From NCBI RefSeq assembly GCF_039710355.1, contig NZ_JBDKWZ010000028.1, positions 1 through 47,548 of the forward strand: a stretch of DNA of 47,548 bases, in the 5' to 3' direction. The stretch is from Rapidithrix thailandica. Lineage in GTDB: Bacteria; Bacteroidota; Bacteroidia; Cytophagales; Flammeovirgaceae. The notes beneath the pieces are model-generated. The model saw only the letters and a program-made list of their open reading frames with translations, was not told where the DNA came from and ran no database searches. Shown in pieces: positions 27,342 through 34,816 of the stretch. Within the stretch, counting starts at the first letter, position 1; the number at the start of each line of letters is the position of its first letter. The translations under genes were made by a program, and so were the position numbers.

Positions 27342-27655
27342 CGCCCCTTCCCTCCTACCAGTTTGGCAATATCGTCTTCCACCAGTTGGAAACCGCCCCA
27401 AAGGCCACAAGCGATGATGAGTTGAAACAGCGCTCCGATGGCATCCGGCTCTCCCTTGATAAACTTGGTTACGGTACGCACCAGGCCGATGACCACCACG
27501 ATGGCAAACACAGCATTGCCCAAAGTGCTCACCCAGGTGCCGATATTCTTCAAGGCCCCGGCAGAGCCTTGGGCTCGCACAGCTTGAGAAAGCAGTAAAA
27601 GGCACAAGGTAAACAGGTCTTTACGGGCAAATTTTTGGAAAAAGGTAGTTTTCAT
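27338..27655 (-). CDS. traE: TraE, small exported/membrane conjugation protein (DUF4134-like)
   Basis: The 105-residue protein has a cleavable signal (LFTLCLLLLSQAVRAQ) and two hydrophobic segments (AVFAIVVVIGLVRTV, AIGALFQLIIACGLWGGFQL) in the VirB2/pilin-like DUF4134 pattern. It lies just before traF and traG, in the standard E-F-G order. The ATG at 27655 follows the upstream gene by ten bases. Confidence 0.85.
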   Translation of the reverse strand: MKTTFFQKFARKDLFTLCLLLLSQAVRAQGSAGALKNIGTWVSTLGNAVFAIVVVIGLVRTVTKFIKGEPDAIGALFQLIIACGLWGGFQLVEDDIAKLVGGKGR

Positions 27656-27665
27656 GGTTTTTCTA

Positions 27666-27950
27666 TCATGTAGTCGGTGAATAATCCTGTTGCTGAAGGT
27701 TTGAATAAAGCGTCTCCCCGATGGCTTTGGATACCGGTTCCGGCTTGTTTTTCGAAACCGTATTTTCTCGGAGCAAAGCCCGGTCGGCTTCTGTCAACAT
27801 ATGTTTCCGGGAAAGCAAGGCTGGATGCTTGCCCATCCCAGCCGTTTTTTTCCGGGTAAAAAGCCGGGAATAGGTAAGAACGATTCCTCCGGCAACCATC
27901 AGAAATAGGGCAATAACGATCATGGAAGATTGCTTTTTTGTTACAAGCAT
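27666..27950 (-). CDS. short membrane-anchored protein, first gene of the transfer operon
   Basis: The 94-residue protein has one N-terminal transmembrane helix (SMIVIALFLMVAGGIVLTYS) and a charged cytoplasmic or periplasmic tail. No known family is recognised. It is the first gene of the minus-strand transfer operon, close to traE, so it is probably a conjugation accessory protein. Its start ATG at 27950 lies 122 bases from the divergent HTH gene. Confidence 0.55.
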   Translation of the reverse strand: MLVTKKQSSMIVIALFLMVAGGIVLTYSRLFTRKKTAGMGKHPALLSRKHMLTEADRALLRENTVSKNKPEPVSKAIGETLYSNLQQQDYSPTT

Positions 27951-28035
27951 ACCGGAAGAAAGGGAAAGAAAAAAGCTACCGGTTCCGGCTTGGGTGGAAA
28001 AGGGAGGAAATGACCGGATTTTCCTTAGGGAAAGT

Positions 28036-28045
28036 TTTTATCTTT
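28036..28045 (+). promoter_or_regulatory. candidate -7 box upstream of the small HTH gene
   Basis: TATCTTTA, close to the Bacteroidota -7 consensus TAnnTTTG, lies about 28 bases before the ATG at 28073. The same TATCTTTA stands before the other small HTH gene at 36064. A matching -33 box is not clear. Confidence 0.4.
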
Positions 28046-28072
28046 ATTTGGAAAACCTAACCCCAATACATC

Positions 28073-28270
28073 ATGCATCGCAAACGCTTATGTATTTATC
28101 CCAAAGATGTACAGGTGATCACCGGGAAAAGTGAAAAGACTGCCCGGAAGCTTTTGCATCAAGTGAGGGATTACTTTCACAAAGAGCCCCATCAGTTGGT
28201 GGCTGTCTCTGAATTCTGTGCCTACACCGGCCTGGATGATGAAGAAGTCAAAAAAGCCATTGGCCTGTAA
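28073..28270 (+). CDS. small helix-turn-helix protein
   Basis: The 65-residue protein (MHRKRLCIYPKDVQVITGKS..., with EKTARKLLHQVRDYF) has a helix-turn-helix-like N-terminal half followed by VSEFCAYTGLDDEEVKKAIG, a layout common in small Bacteroidota DNA-binding proteins. It is transcribed away from the transfer operon, from the shared intergenic region, and could repress that operon. The ATG at 28073 is the first in frame. Confidence 0.6.
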   Translation: MHRKRLCIYPKDVQVITGKSEKTARKLLHQVRDYFHKEPHQLVAVSEFCAYTGLDDEEVKKAIGL

Positions 28271-28473
28271 ATAAGGTCAAATGAATGCTTTGAACGGAGC
28301 AGTCCCTGCGATGTCATAAAATTTGAAGGAATTTGGAGAGAATTGGGAGGGGTAATTTTCAGAAGGCAAGAGAATTAGTTGGGTACTAACACCTTTTGGA
28401 GCTTCAAACGGTTTACAAATACCTTAAAAACTTTGAGTATGTCAGAGTAATCGAGTGATATTATATTCAGTAA

Positions 28474-28836
28474 TTGGGAACAGATGCTACAAGAATTGCT
28501 ACAAATTTCGAGATTCCCAACAACAATTTTGGACTGGAAATTCCCAAGCAACATTACCTCTTCGGGGCAGATAAGATGAAACCGGGACCGGACTCACTAC
28601 TTCGTGTGCGCGTCACCGAGCGGCATATCAAAGTGCTCCGGCATTTGGAGATCTATGACGGGTTGGTGACGTTGTACTCCTGGAAACATACGGGCGTGGT
28701 CAATGCATACCGGGCCGGAGTGGATATCAAGACCCTACAAAGCCAATTGCGGCACCATTCTTTGGAAATGACGGATATTTACCTGAGAAGTTTGGGGATG
28801 GTTCTGAATAACGAATTGAAAGATAAGAGTTGGTAG
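28474..28836 (+). pseudogene. C-terminal fragment of a tyrosine recombinase (integrase)
   Basis: About 120 residues remain. They hold the family's later catalytic block LYSWKHTGVVNAYRAG, then LQSQLRHHSLEMTDIYLRSLG with the terminal tyrosine. The first catalytic arginine and the whole DNA-binding N-terminal part are missing, so it cannot be active. It sits at the right end of the conjugative gene set, where an integrase is expected. It is followed by a strong terminator hairpin at 28855-28898. The loss suggests that this element can no longer excise on its own. Confidence 0.8.
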
Positions 28837-28854
28837 GTTTTCACCGGATTCACA

Positions 28855-28898
28855 AACAACAAAGGATTGAGGCTTTCAGGCTTCAATCCTTTGTTGTT
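28855..28898 (+). terminator. strong terminator hairpin after the integrase remnant
   Basis: AACAACAAAGGATTGA (28855-28870) is perfectly complementary to 28883-28898, giving a 16-bp stem with a 12-base loop. The arm ends in TTTGTTGTT. It can act in both directions and probably stops transcription leaving the conjugative module. Confidence 0.65.
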
Positions 28899-28998
28899 CG
28901 AAGCCTCAAATCCCCCTGATCATGACGGGGGTGAGCCACTTTGCCCTTTTGGTTTTTAGGCCTTTGTTCTTTCTTCAACCCTCTATCTCATAAATAAG

Positions 28999-29041
28999 AA
29001 AAGCCGGATTTGTAGTGGATTGCTACAAACCCGGCTTTTTT
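28999..29041 (-). terminator. hairpin after the third immunity gene (copy 1 of a repeated family)
   Basis: AAAAGCCGG ... CCGGCTTTT with a further seven paired bases inside (TTTGTAG/CTACAAA) forms a long GC-core stem with flanking A/T runs, twelve bases after the stop of the last immunity gene. The same AAAAGCCGG core recurs at 29718-29763 and 30432-30477. Confidence 0.65.
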
Positions 29042-29053
29042 CAGGTTAGTAAG

Positions 29054-29701
29054 TTAGTATCTTCCTTTATACACCTCATACAGTACCTTTTCGATGTCTT
29101 CAAAGGACTTTCCTTCATATACCGCAGCAATGGCTTTGTCTAACTTCTTGCCCATTTTCTTATGTAACTTACGATAATTAATTTTTGACACTTTATACAT
29201 GGGGGATGGAAAGAGATATTTATCAGAATAATAATACCTCCCATACCACTCCTCTAAACACCGGTTTCCTTTAATAGGCGTTTCCCCTATAAAGCCTATT
29301 TCTCCTTCTGCTTTATCACGAGCGTAGAACCGAACCCTGTATCTAAGGTTTTCTTCTTCATAGTTTTCATGATACTCTTGTTCACATATGCCAGCTGATC
29401 TTCCCGAAATCATAAATACATCATAACGGTAACCAAAATCTAAATTTACACGGTCTTTATTGTATGAAGTTGGCAAAGCATAACCAGGTTTGGTTCTTAT
29501 TCCTATAATGTTTCGGTCTAACTCTACAAGATAGGTAAGTACCCCCGCTTTCTTGTTTTGTATCACTACAGCATAAGTATCTGTCGACTTATCATAACTT
29601 TCATAAAATATGACCTGTCCTTCTGTAGTTTTACTCTCAATACTGCGACAAGAACTACTAAATAGTAATACGATGAAATAAAAAATGATTGAATTTCTCA
29701 T
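29054..29701 (-). CDS. lipoprotein paralogue, candidate effector immunity protein 3
   Basis: The 215-residue lipoprotein starts with MRNSIIFYFIVLLFSSSCRS: a short signal peptide with the lipobox serine-serine-cysteine. The ATG at 29701 is chosen because the longer in-frame ATG upstream would run through a hairpin. The mature part shares SSDTY/STDTY, NKKAGVLTY, LDFGYRYDVFM and NRCLEEWYG with the two upstream paralogues. Periplasmic placement fits protection against a periplasm-acting type VI effector. It is the last copy of the array and the most divergent of the three in its C-terminal part. Confidence 0.65.
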   Translation of the reverse strand: MRNSIIFYFIVLLFSSSCRSIESKTTEGQVIFYESYDKSTDTYAVVIQNKKAGVLTYLVELDRNIIGIRTKPGYALPTSYNKDRVNLDFGYRYDVFMISGRSAGICEQEYHENYEEENLRYRVRFYARDKAEGEIGFIGETPIKGNRCLEEWYGRYYYSDKYLFPSPMYKVSKINYRKLHKKMGKKLDKAIAAVYEGKSFEDIEKVLYEVYKGRY

Positions 29702-29826
29702 AGAGTTCTTTTGAGAGAAAAAAGCCGGGTTTACAGCAATCACACTACAAAACCGGCTTTTTACACTTATCATTGAGCCTTATTTTTTATAAATCTTTTT
29801 CAAAAGATCATTCACTTCTTCGATAG
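29643..29826. repeat. 184-bp identical repeat, copy A
   Basis: The stretch is identical to 30357-30540, offset by 714 bases. It covers the end of one immunity gene, the hairpin, the start of the next gene and its signal-peptide codons. Exact identity suggests a recent tandem duplication, which continues at lower identity on both sides. Confidence 0.85.
29718..29763 (-). terminator. hairpin between immunity genes 2 and 3 (copy 2)
   Basis: AAAAAGCCGG and CCGGCTTTTT form a 10-bp stem with a longer loop. The hairpin lies 16 bases after the stop of immunity gene 2 and 16 bases before the start of gene 3, leaving no room for a normal promoter in between. It may attenuate the downstream copy. Confidence 0.6.
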
Positions 29827-30415
29827 ACTTTCCTTCATACAAGGCCACAATAGCTTCTTCTATCTTCTTACCCTTCGCTTTACTCAACATTCGATAATTG
29901 ACCTTCTTCACTTTTTTCATAGGAGATGCAAAAGGATAACTTGTGCGAACCCCATACCATTCCTCTAAGCACCTATTACCTTTGATGGTTCTTTCACTTA
30001 TAAAACTAAGTTTACCTTTGGATTTATCATGTGAATAGAACCTAACATGATAGTTATAATTCTCCTCATTAAAAGTTTCAAAATTCCCATAGGGTTCACA
30101 AATTCCAGCGGTGTTCCATGAAACCATAAAAACCTCATAACGATAGCCAAAATCCAAATCCACATCCTTAGAAGGGGAAGGAGGCTTATATCCTGGCTTT
30201 GACTTGGTTCTTATACCAATAAGGTCTGGGCCTATTTCGACAATGTATGTAAGAATCCCTGCTTTCTTGTTGTGAATTAATACCGAGTAAGTATCAGACG
30301 ATTTATAGTAATTCTCATAAAAGACAATATCCTCAGCTTCTGTTTTGCTGTCGATGCTGCGACAAGAACTACTAAATAGTAATACGATGAAATAAAAAAT
30401 GATTGAATTTCTCAT
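29780..30415 (-). CDS. lipoprotein paralogue, candidate effector immunity protein 2
   Basis: The 211-residue lipoprotein has the same signal peptide and lipobox as its neighbour (MRNSIIFYFIVLLFSSSCRS). The mature part has SSDTYSVLIHNKKAGILTYIV, LDFGYRYEVFMVSW and NRCLEEWYG. The ATG at 30415 is preferred over the upstream one at 30487 because the extra 24 residues are encoded by the hairpin. It is close to immunity gene 1 in sequence, sharing most of the mature N-terminal half. Confidence 0.65.
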   Translation of the reverse strand: MRNSIIFYFIVLLFSSSCRSIDSKTEAEDIVFYENYYKSSDTYSVLIHNKKAGILTYIVEIGPDLIGIRTKSKPGYKPPSPSKDVDLDFGYRYEVFMVSWNTAGICEPYGNFETFNEENYNYHVRFYSHDKSKGKLSFISERTIKGNRCLEEWYGVRTSYPFASPMKKVKKVNYRMLSKAKGKKIEEAIVALYEGKSIEEVNDLLKKIYKK

Positions 30416-30540
30416 AGAGTTCTTTTGAGAGAAAAAAGCCGGGTTTACAGCAATCACACTACAAAACCGGCTTTTTACACTTATCATTGAGCCTTATTTT
30501 TTATAAATCTTTTTCAAAAGATCATTCACTTCTTCGATAG
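30357..30540. repeat. 184-bp identical repeat, copy B
   Basis: Exact copy of 29643-29826 at an offset of 714 bases, spanning the end of immunity gene 1, the hairpin and the start of immunity gene 2. Confidence 0.85.
30432..30477 (-). terminator. hairpin between immunity genes 1 and 2 (copy 3)
   Basis: Same AAAAAGCCGG/CCGGCTTTTT stem as the 29718-29763 copy. It lies 16 bases after the immunity gene 1 stop and 16 bases before the immunity gene 2 start. Confidence 0.6.
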
Positions 30541-31138
30541 GCTTTCCTTCATACAAGGCCACAATAGCTTCCTTTACTTTCTTTCCATTCTTCTCACGCA
30601 ACATGCGATAGTTAATTTTATTGGCTCTATCCATTACTGTAGGAAAATAACTCACATAATTACCTTCACTCCATTCTTCTAAGCACCTATTGCCTCTGAT
30701 GGTTCTTTCACTTATAAAACTTAGCTCTCCTTTGGATTTATCATGTGAATAGAACCTAACATGATAATTATAATTCTCTTCATCAAAGGTTTCAAAATTC
30801 CCATAGGGTTCACACTTTATAGCTTTATACCCAGAAAGCATAAAGACTTCATAACGATAGCCAAAATCCAAATCCACATCGTCAGTAGGAAGAGGAGGCT
30901 TATACCCTGGCTTTGACTTGGTTCTTATACCAAGTAAATGAGAATTTACCTCTACTATATATGTCAACACCCCTGTTTTCTTGTTGTGAATTAATACCGA
31001 GTAAGTATCAGACGATTTATAGTAATGCTCATAAAAAACAATACCCTCAGCTTCTGTTTTGCTGTCGATACTGCGGCATGAACTAAAAATCAAGATTATT
31101 GACAGTAGAACCGGATAATACAAAAACTGCTTTCTCAT
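30494..31138 (-). CDS. lipoprotein paralogue, candidate effector immunity protein 1
   Basis: The 214-residue lipoprotein (signal YYPVLLSIILIFSSCRS) overlaps the effector stop by four bases (ATGA at 31135-31138), so translation of toxin and protection is coupled. The mature part has SSDTYSVLIHNKKTGVLTYIVEV, DFGYRYEVFMLSGYK and NRCLEEW. The periplasmic lipoprotein and the direct coupling to a protease effector are the basis for the immunity call; the family itself is not one I can name. Confidence 0.7.
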   Translation of the reverse strand: MRKQFLYYPVLLSIILIFSSCRSIDSKTEAEGIVFYEHYYKSSDTYSVLIHNKKTGVLTYIVEVNSHLLGIRTKSKPGYKPPLPTDDVDLDFGYRYEVFMLSGYKAIKCEPYGNFETFDEENYNYHVRFYSHDKSKGELSFISERTIRGNRCLEEWSEGNYVSYFPTVMDRANKINYRMLREKNGKKVKEAIVALYEGKPIEEVNDLLKKIYKK

Positions 31139-33207
31139 GGCATTAGGGTTAAATATCTAAGTTGCATCGTACCATTTCTCACTATATCCCATTGAGATTT
31201 GTAAAAACTCTTGCGTTGAAACTTGGGAACAACTTGGCCCTGCGCATCAAAATCGTAATCCATATAGTTCTCCATCGTTTCACTCAATGGTTTATAATTA
31301 GGCTTATGAGGTTTCTTAGAGGCGCCTTTCCTCTCAGCTTGGAGCTGTGTCAACTCTGTCTGTCTTTGAACAAGCTCAACCTGGGTGGCCTGGTGCGCTG
31401 TGGCTTTTACCGCAGGATTGATTTCGGCTCCTTTTAAATCCACAAGGTTAAGGTTACTTTCCTGGAGTATCACCTCTTGAATTTTTTGTAACTTGTTTTT
31501 AAAAGAAAGATAAGTGTTGAACTGTTGATTACTCAAAGGAGCTAAACAAGACACATAATCCCCTCCTAAATTGTCAAAACGGACATAATCCCCCAATGAA
31601 CTCATCCCAAGGGCTTGCATATTGTGTTGTAAGTCGTTATAGCTTTTAATTTTTGTATTTAATACATCAATTTTCATTTTTTTACCTTTAATCTCTTGAT
31701 CAATTTCCTCCCTGGTCCGTTCAGGAACAACCTTACTGGATTTTAATTCCTCACTAAATGTATGTGGAAGACCCAAACCATGACCCACCTCGTGTACAAT
31801 AGCATCTACAATAGAAAAACCGGAGGAAAAGATATGCGATATCCCACCTCCCCTGTATGTATAACCCGGCACACACTTGCTTGTATCCGAATTGGTTGAT
31901 TCGGCAAATGAAGCATATATATCCTTGTAGTAGAATACATAAATCGTTTTGGTGACACTGTTTACCAACCTGTCCGTAGGGGTAATTGTTTCATTGGTAA
32001 CCCCCTGTTGAGTGAGCAAAGCTTTCATCCTTTGTTCCGCTTTTAAATACGCATCGTACTTTCCATTGACCCCGTTGTTGATAAGCGGATTGTTCCAGGC
32101 CTGAGTAAAACGCTGTTGGGTATGTGCGGCTTGTGCAGCCCGAATTTGATCCACCTTTGTACTGGCCTGGGTATTGTAGTTTACCAGCCTGGAAAACTCT
32201 GTCATAAAGTCCTGAACCGCTTGGTACATGCCACTTTGGGTATAGGCATTTTGCTTGGCCGCTATTTCAGCGGTTTGCTGGGGTGTCCGGGTCAACCTCA
32301 CATACTCCTCTTTTACAAGTGTATTAAACCGTTGGCGATCTGCATTTTTATTCGATAAATAAGTTTTGTTTCCCGGAGGGGTAGATAAGAATGCATTCAA
32401 ACCGATTCCCCGGTTCAGCCTGATATGATGGGTGGTACTGGCCACTTCACTGTAAATGAGTGCCTGGTTAAAGGATTTGTTGTTGAGGTAATCTTTGAGC
32501 TGCGCCTCTTGGATATCCGGAATCGAAGAAGTAGGAACGGACTTAATCGTACTTGGATTGTTGCTAAACGAAACATACACAGGTTGTATGGTGGTTTTAA
32601 AACGCTGATCATTCGGATAGATAATCAATTTCCCGACCACCTTGTTACTGATCTCCGCAGTGATATAGACCTCCGAGGAAAAGGGTTTCAAACACTCCAG
32701 TTTAATAGTGGGTAACTGGCTTTCCTTGGTATCGAGGTTGAGGGTAAGGGACTTGTCCGGCCCTCCATCAATGGTTATACTGGATGGGTCGGAACTGATA
32801 AGTTTGGCAGTGCCCTGTTTGCCGCATTTGCCTTTAAACCCCTTGCCTTTTTCCAAGCGCACCACTACCTCCACGGTATTCTTGGTGTTGTTCATATTCC
32901 CCTGTACATTGGGTGGCCATATCGACAAGTACGGACAGAGGTAATCGCGGTTTCCGGAGATGTTTTTGTCCTTTTGTACAATACCTGCAAGCTTGGGGTA
33001 CTCATTGATCCGTCCTTCGGCGGCCACATCCTCATCAAAGCGGTCAAAACCAAAGGCTCCGTCATAGGACTTGTCTCCTTTGCCGTACTTTCCGTCCGCC
33101 TGTTCCCGGGAACGGTAAAAGTCTACCACAAAAGGGTCTATGGGCAACCCCAATGGTTTTACTTGGATATAATTACTGGGATTGCCTGATTCGGATACGA
33201 TAAACAT
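31135..33207 (-). CDS. predicted type VI secretion effector, metzincin-like zinc metalloprotease
   Basis: The 690-residue protein has no signal peptide. It carries the metzincin zinc motif HEVGHGLGLPH at 472-482 (HExxHxxGxxH) and a Met-turn NYMDY at about 647-651. A helical, Gln/Lys-rich stretch of about 165 residues separates the zinc site and the Met-turn, which is unusually long. The N-terminal 215 residues are beta-rich and may be the docking part for the Hcp or VgrG-like component. The gene follows hcp by 22 bases and precedes the immunity gene with a four-base overlap. I expect delivery by a type VI machine encoded elsewhere and cleavage of periplasmic or cell-surface proteins in rivals. 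Confidence 0.75.
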   Translation of the reverse strand: MFIVSESGNPSNYIQVKPLGLPIDPFVVDFYRSREQADGKYGKGDKSYDGAFGFDRFDEDVAAEGRINEYPKLAGIVQKDKNISGNRDYLCPYLSIWPPNVQGNMNNTKNTVEVVVRLEKGKGFKGKCGKQGTAKLISSDPSSITIDGGPDKSLTLNLDTKESQLPTIKLECLKPFSSEVYITAEISNKVVGKLIIYPNDQRFKTTIQPVYVSFSNNPSTIKSVPTSSIPDIQEAQLKDYLNNKSFNQALIYSEVASTTHHIRLNRGIGLNAFLSTPPGNKTYLSNKNADRQRFNTLVKEEYVRLTRTPQQTAEIAAKQNAYTQSGMYQAVQDFMTEFSRLVNYNTQASTKVDQIRAAQAAHTQQRFTQAWNNPLINNGVNGKYDAYLKAEQRMKALLTQQGVTNETITPTDRLVNSVTKTIYVFYYKDIYASFAESTNSDTSKCVPGYTYRGGGISHIFSSGFSIVDAIVHEVGHGLGLPHTFSEELKSSKVVPERTREEIDQEIKGKKMKIDVLNTKIKSYNDLQHNMQALGMSSLGDYVRFDNLGGDYVSCLAPLSNQQFNTYLSFKNKLQKIQEVILQESNLNLVDLKGAEINPAVKATAHQATQVELVQRQTELTQLQAERKGASKKPHKPNYKPLSETMENYMDYDFDAQGQVVPKFQRKSFYKSQWDIVRNGTMQLRYLTLMP

Positions 33208-33229
33208 AGTGAATTCGGTTTAATAGTGA

Positions 33230-33922
33230 TTAATGGGTTTTGGGAATGGCTTCTAACAGGACTCTTGTAATACCCCCTGTGATAGTGACGTCTTTTAACA
33301 GACCGTCTTCCAGGGGCTTGCCGTCCCGTTTGAAGTCGTGTTTGCGGTTGTCCAGATTGATGTCCAAGTTTTTACCCGGCCCGTTTTCTGTCTGGATGAC
33401 CAAGGTTACTTCGCCCTCCAGGGTTTTATCCATTTCCTCCCCGTTTTGGTCTTCGTAATGCATTTTGATAATCTCCAACTCCTTCTCCGGAGCAATAGTC
33501 GTTACCGGGGTATCCCGGGCGCTCAGGTCGGTTTCCTTCCAGTAATGCTCCAGGATTTTATACCCTCCATCGTAGAGGATGGCCGGGGAGAGTTTGATTT
33601 GGGTGGTCATGGGTTCCCCATTCACCCCGTTGAAATTATTCTTAAAGAAGACGCAATGCACATCGTAGAGTTCGAAAACCCGGCTTTTGCTGTCCTGCGT
33701 CACCGGGGAAACGACAATCTTTACTTTTTTCACCATGTCCATGCCCACCGACCAGGCAAAAAAACTCTGATCCGAGGTCGTTTCAAAGGTGATATCAAAG
33801 ATTGTCCCGTTGGGTTTGCCCATCGGTTTGCCGTGTTCGTCTACCGAACGGGTAAAGCGGAATTTGAAGTCAAGAATGTTAATTTCCTTATCCTCAACAT
33901 ACATTTTAGCAATTAAGCTCAT
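33230..33922 (-). CDS. hcp: type VI secretion tube protein TssD/Hcp with C-terminal extension
   Basis: The 230-residue protein begins with the Bacteroidota TssD pattern: MSLIAKMYVEDKEINILDFKF, then DEHGKPMGKPNGTIFDITFETTSD and FELYDVHCVFFKNNFN, ending the Hcp part near HYWKET. About 90 further residues (IIKMHYEDQNGEEM, LVIQTENGPGKNLDINL, VTITGGITRVLLEAIP) form an extra beta-rich domain. It resembles a cargo or adaptor domain that is sometimes attached to Hcp in this phylum. No other type VI structural gene lies nearby, so this is an orphan cargo module. Confidence 0.8.
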   Translation of the reverse strand: MSLIAKMYVEDKEINILDFKFRFTRSVDEHGKPMGKPNGTIFDITFETTSDQSFFAWSVGMDMVKKVKIVVSPVTQDSKSRVFELYDVHCVFFKNNFNGVNGEPMTTQIKLSPAILYDGGYKILEHYWKETDLSARDTPVTTIAPEKELEIIKMHYEDQNGEEMDKTLEGEVTLVIQTENGPGKNLDINLDNRKHDFKRDGKPLEDGLLKDVTITGGITRVLLEAIPKTH

Positions 33923-33995
33923 AATGCAATTGTATTTATAGATGGTTGAAATAATGGTTTATAGGTAAATGTATAAAACATTTTTCTAAATACAA

Positions 33996-34013
33996 TTACC
34001 TGGTAACAGGTAA
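33996..34013. promoter_or_regulatory. 18-bp inverted repeat, possible operator upstream of hcp
   Basis: TTACCTG, four bases, CAGGTAA is a perfect 7-bp inverted repeat 74 bases upstream of the hcp start. It is the kind of site a dimeric regulator uses. No regulator is identified. Confidence 0.35.
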
Positions 34014-34051
34014 AAACACAGAAGATTATTCCTAAGATCTATAACTGTATA

Positions 34052-34089
34052 AAAAGAAAAGCAAACCTATCGGCTTGCTTTCTTTCTAT
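34052..34089 (-). terminator. terminator of the three-gene operon
   Basis: On the minus strand GAAAGCAAGCC, a short loop and GGTTTGCTTTTC are followed by TTTTTATA, a good intrinsic terminator shape with a small bulge. It lies 66 bases after the stop of the last gene of the operon. Confidence 0.6.
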
Positions 34090-34154
34090 AAATACAATTC
34101 CCTAGTAATATGAGTTTAATGAGGCAAATGTAGAAAATAAATGCGTAATTCTAC

Positions 34155-34814
34155 TTAAACAAGTAATTTCCGGATTTGATGGGCAAAGTTCCGGATGCGG
34201 GTCTTGTCCCGTTCGGACAGCGGGGTTTTCCGGTTAAAAACCAGGATCAAAGTGTACAATTTTTCCGGTTCCGCCTCCAGGTAAAGGTGGTATACCGCTT
34301 TGGCTTCCGTGGATAACAGCTCCAGCTTGGCCCGGCCCGAGGGCATCAAGTCCACGTTGTCGATGTACAAATCCTTGTCCAGGCTTTTGAGCATTTTTTC
34401 CAGGTAGTTCAAGGCCTGTTTGTTCAAAGGCTGCTTTTGTTTCAGGGGTTTTAAGGGCTCTACCAACCTTCCGTCTTCGTACTTGCCAGTCAGCTCCACA
34501 AAGATGGACAGGTGCAAGTCCTCCGGCTTTTTGCGCTCCCCGTGGATCTTGAGCACCGCTACCTGCATACAGCTAAACTCATGGGCAAGGCGGTTCATCA
34601 GTTCGTATACTCCGGAGATTTTTTGCAACACCTCCTGCCGCAGATGAAGGGCAAAGGCCCTTATCGCTTGGCTGCAAGCCTGGAACAAACCCACTAGGGC
34701 AGTGGCCAGGGCTTTACGTTGTTGTAGCAAGGCAAACACCAGGACCCCGCAGAGCACCTGCACCAGGCCAAACCGCTTAATGATCTCCAGCAAGGGGGTC
34801 AGTTCTTCCGGCAT
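34155..34814 (-). CDS. membrane-anchored protein of unknown function
   Basis: The 219-residue protein has one hydrophobic segment near residues 13-30 (RFGLVQVLCGVLVFALLQQ). A helical region and a mixed C-terminal domain follow, with LYLEAEPEKLYTLILVFNRKTPLSERDKTRIRNF at the end. No family is recognised. It is the last gene of a three-gene operon, after the transglutaminase-like gene with two bases between. Confidence 0.6.
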   Translation of the reverse strand: MPEELTPLLEIIKRFGLVQVLCGVLVFALLQQRKALATALVGLFQACSQAIRAFALHLRQEVLQKISGVYELMNRLAHEFSCMQVAVLKIHGERKKPEDLHLSIFVELTGKYEDGRLVEPLKPLKQKQPLNKQALNYLEKMLKSLDKDLYIDNVDLMPSGRAKLELLSTEAKAVYHLYLEAEPEKLYTLILVFNRKTPLSERDKTRIRNFAHQIRKLLV

Positions 34815-34816
34815 GA

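Noticed and set aside
27066..27605. 179-residue open frame covering traF and part of traE
   Set aside because: The added N-terminal part is traE read in another frame. The TraF start at 27341 with a four-base overlap is better.
29054..30487. Longer starts for immunity genes 2 and 3 at the upstream ATGs (30487 and 29773)
   Set aside because: They would translate the hairpin region and place extra residues before a normal lipoprotein signal peptide.
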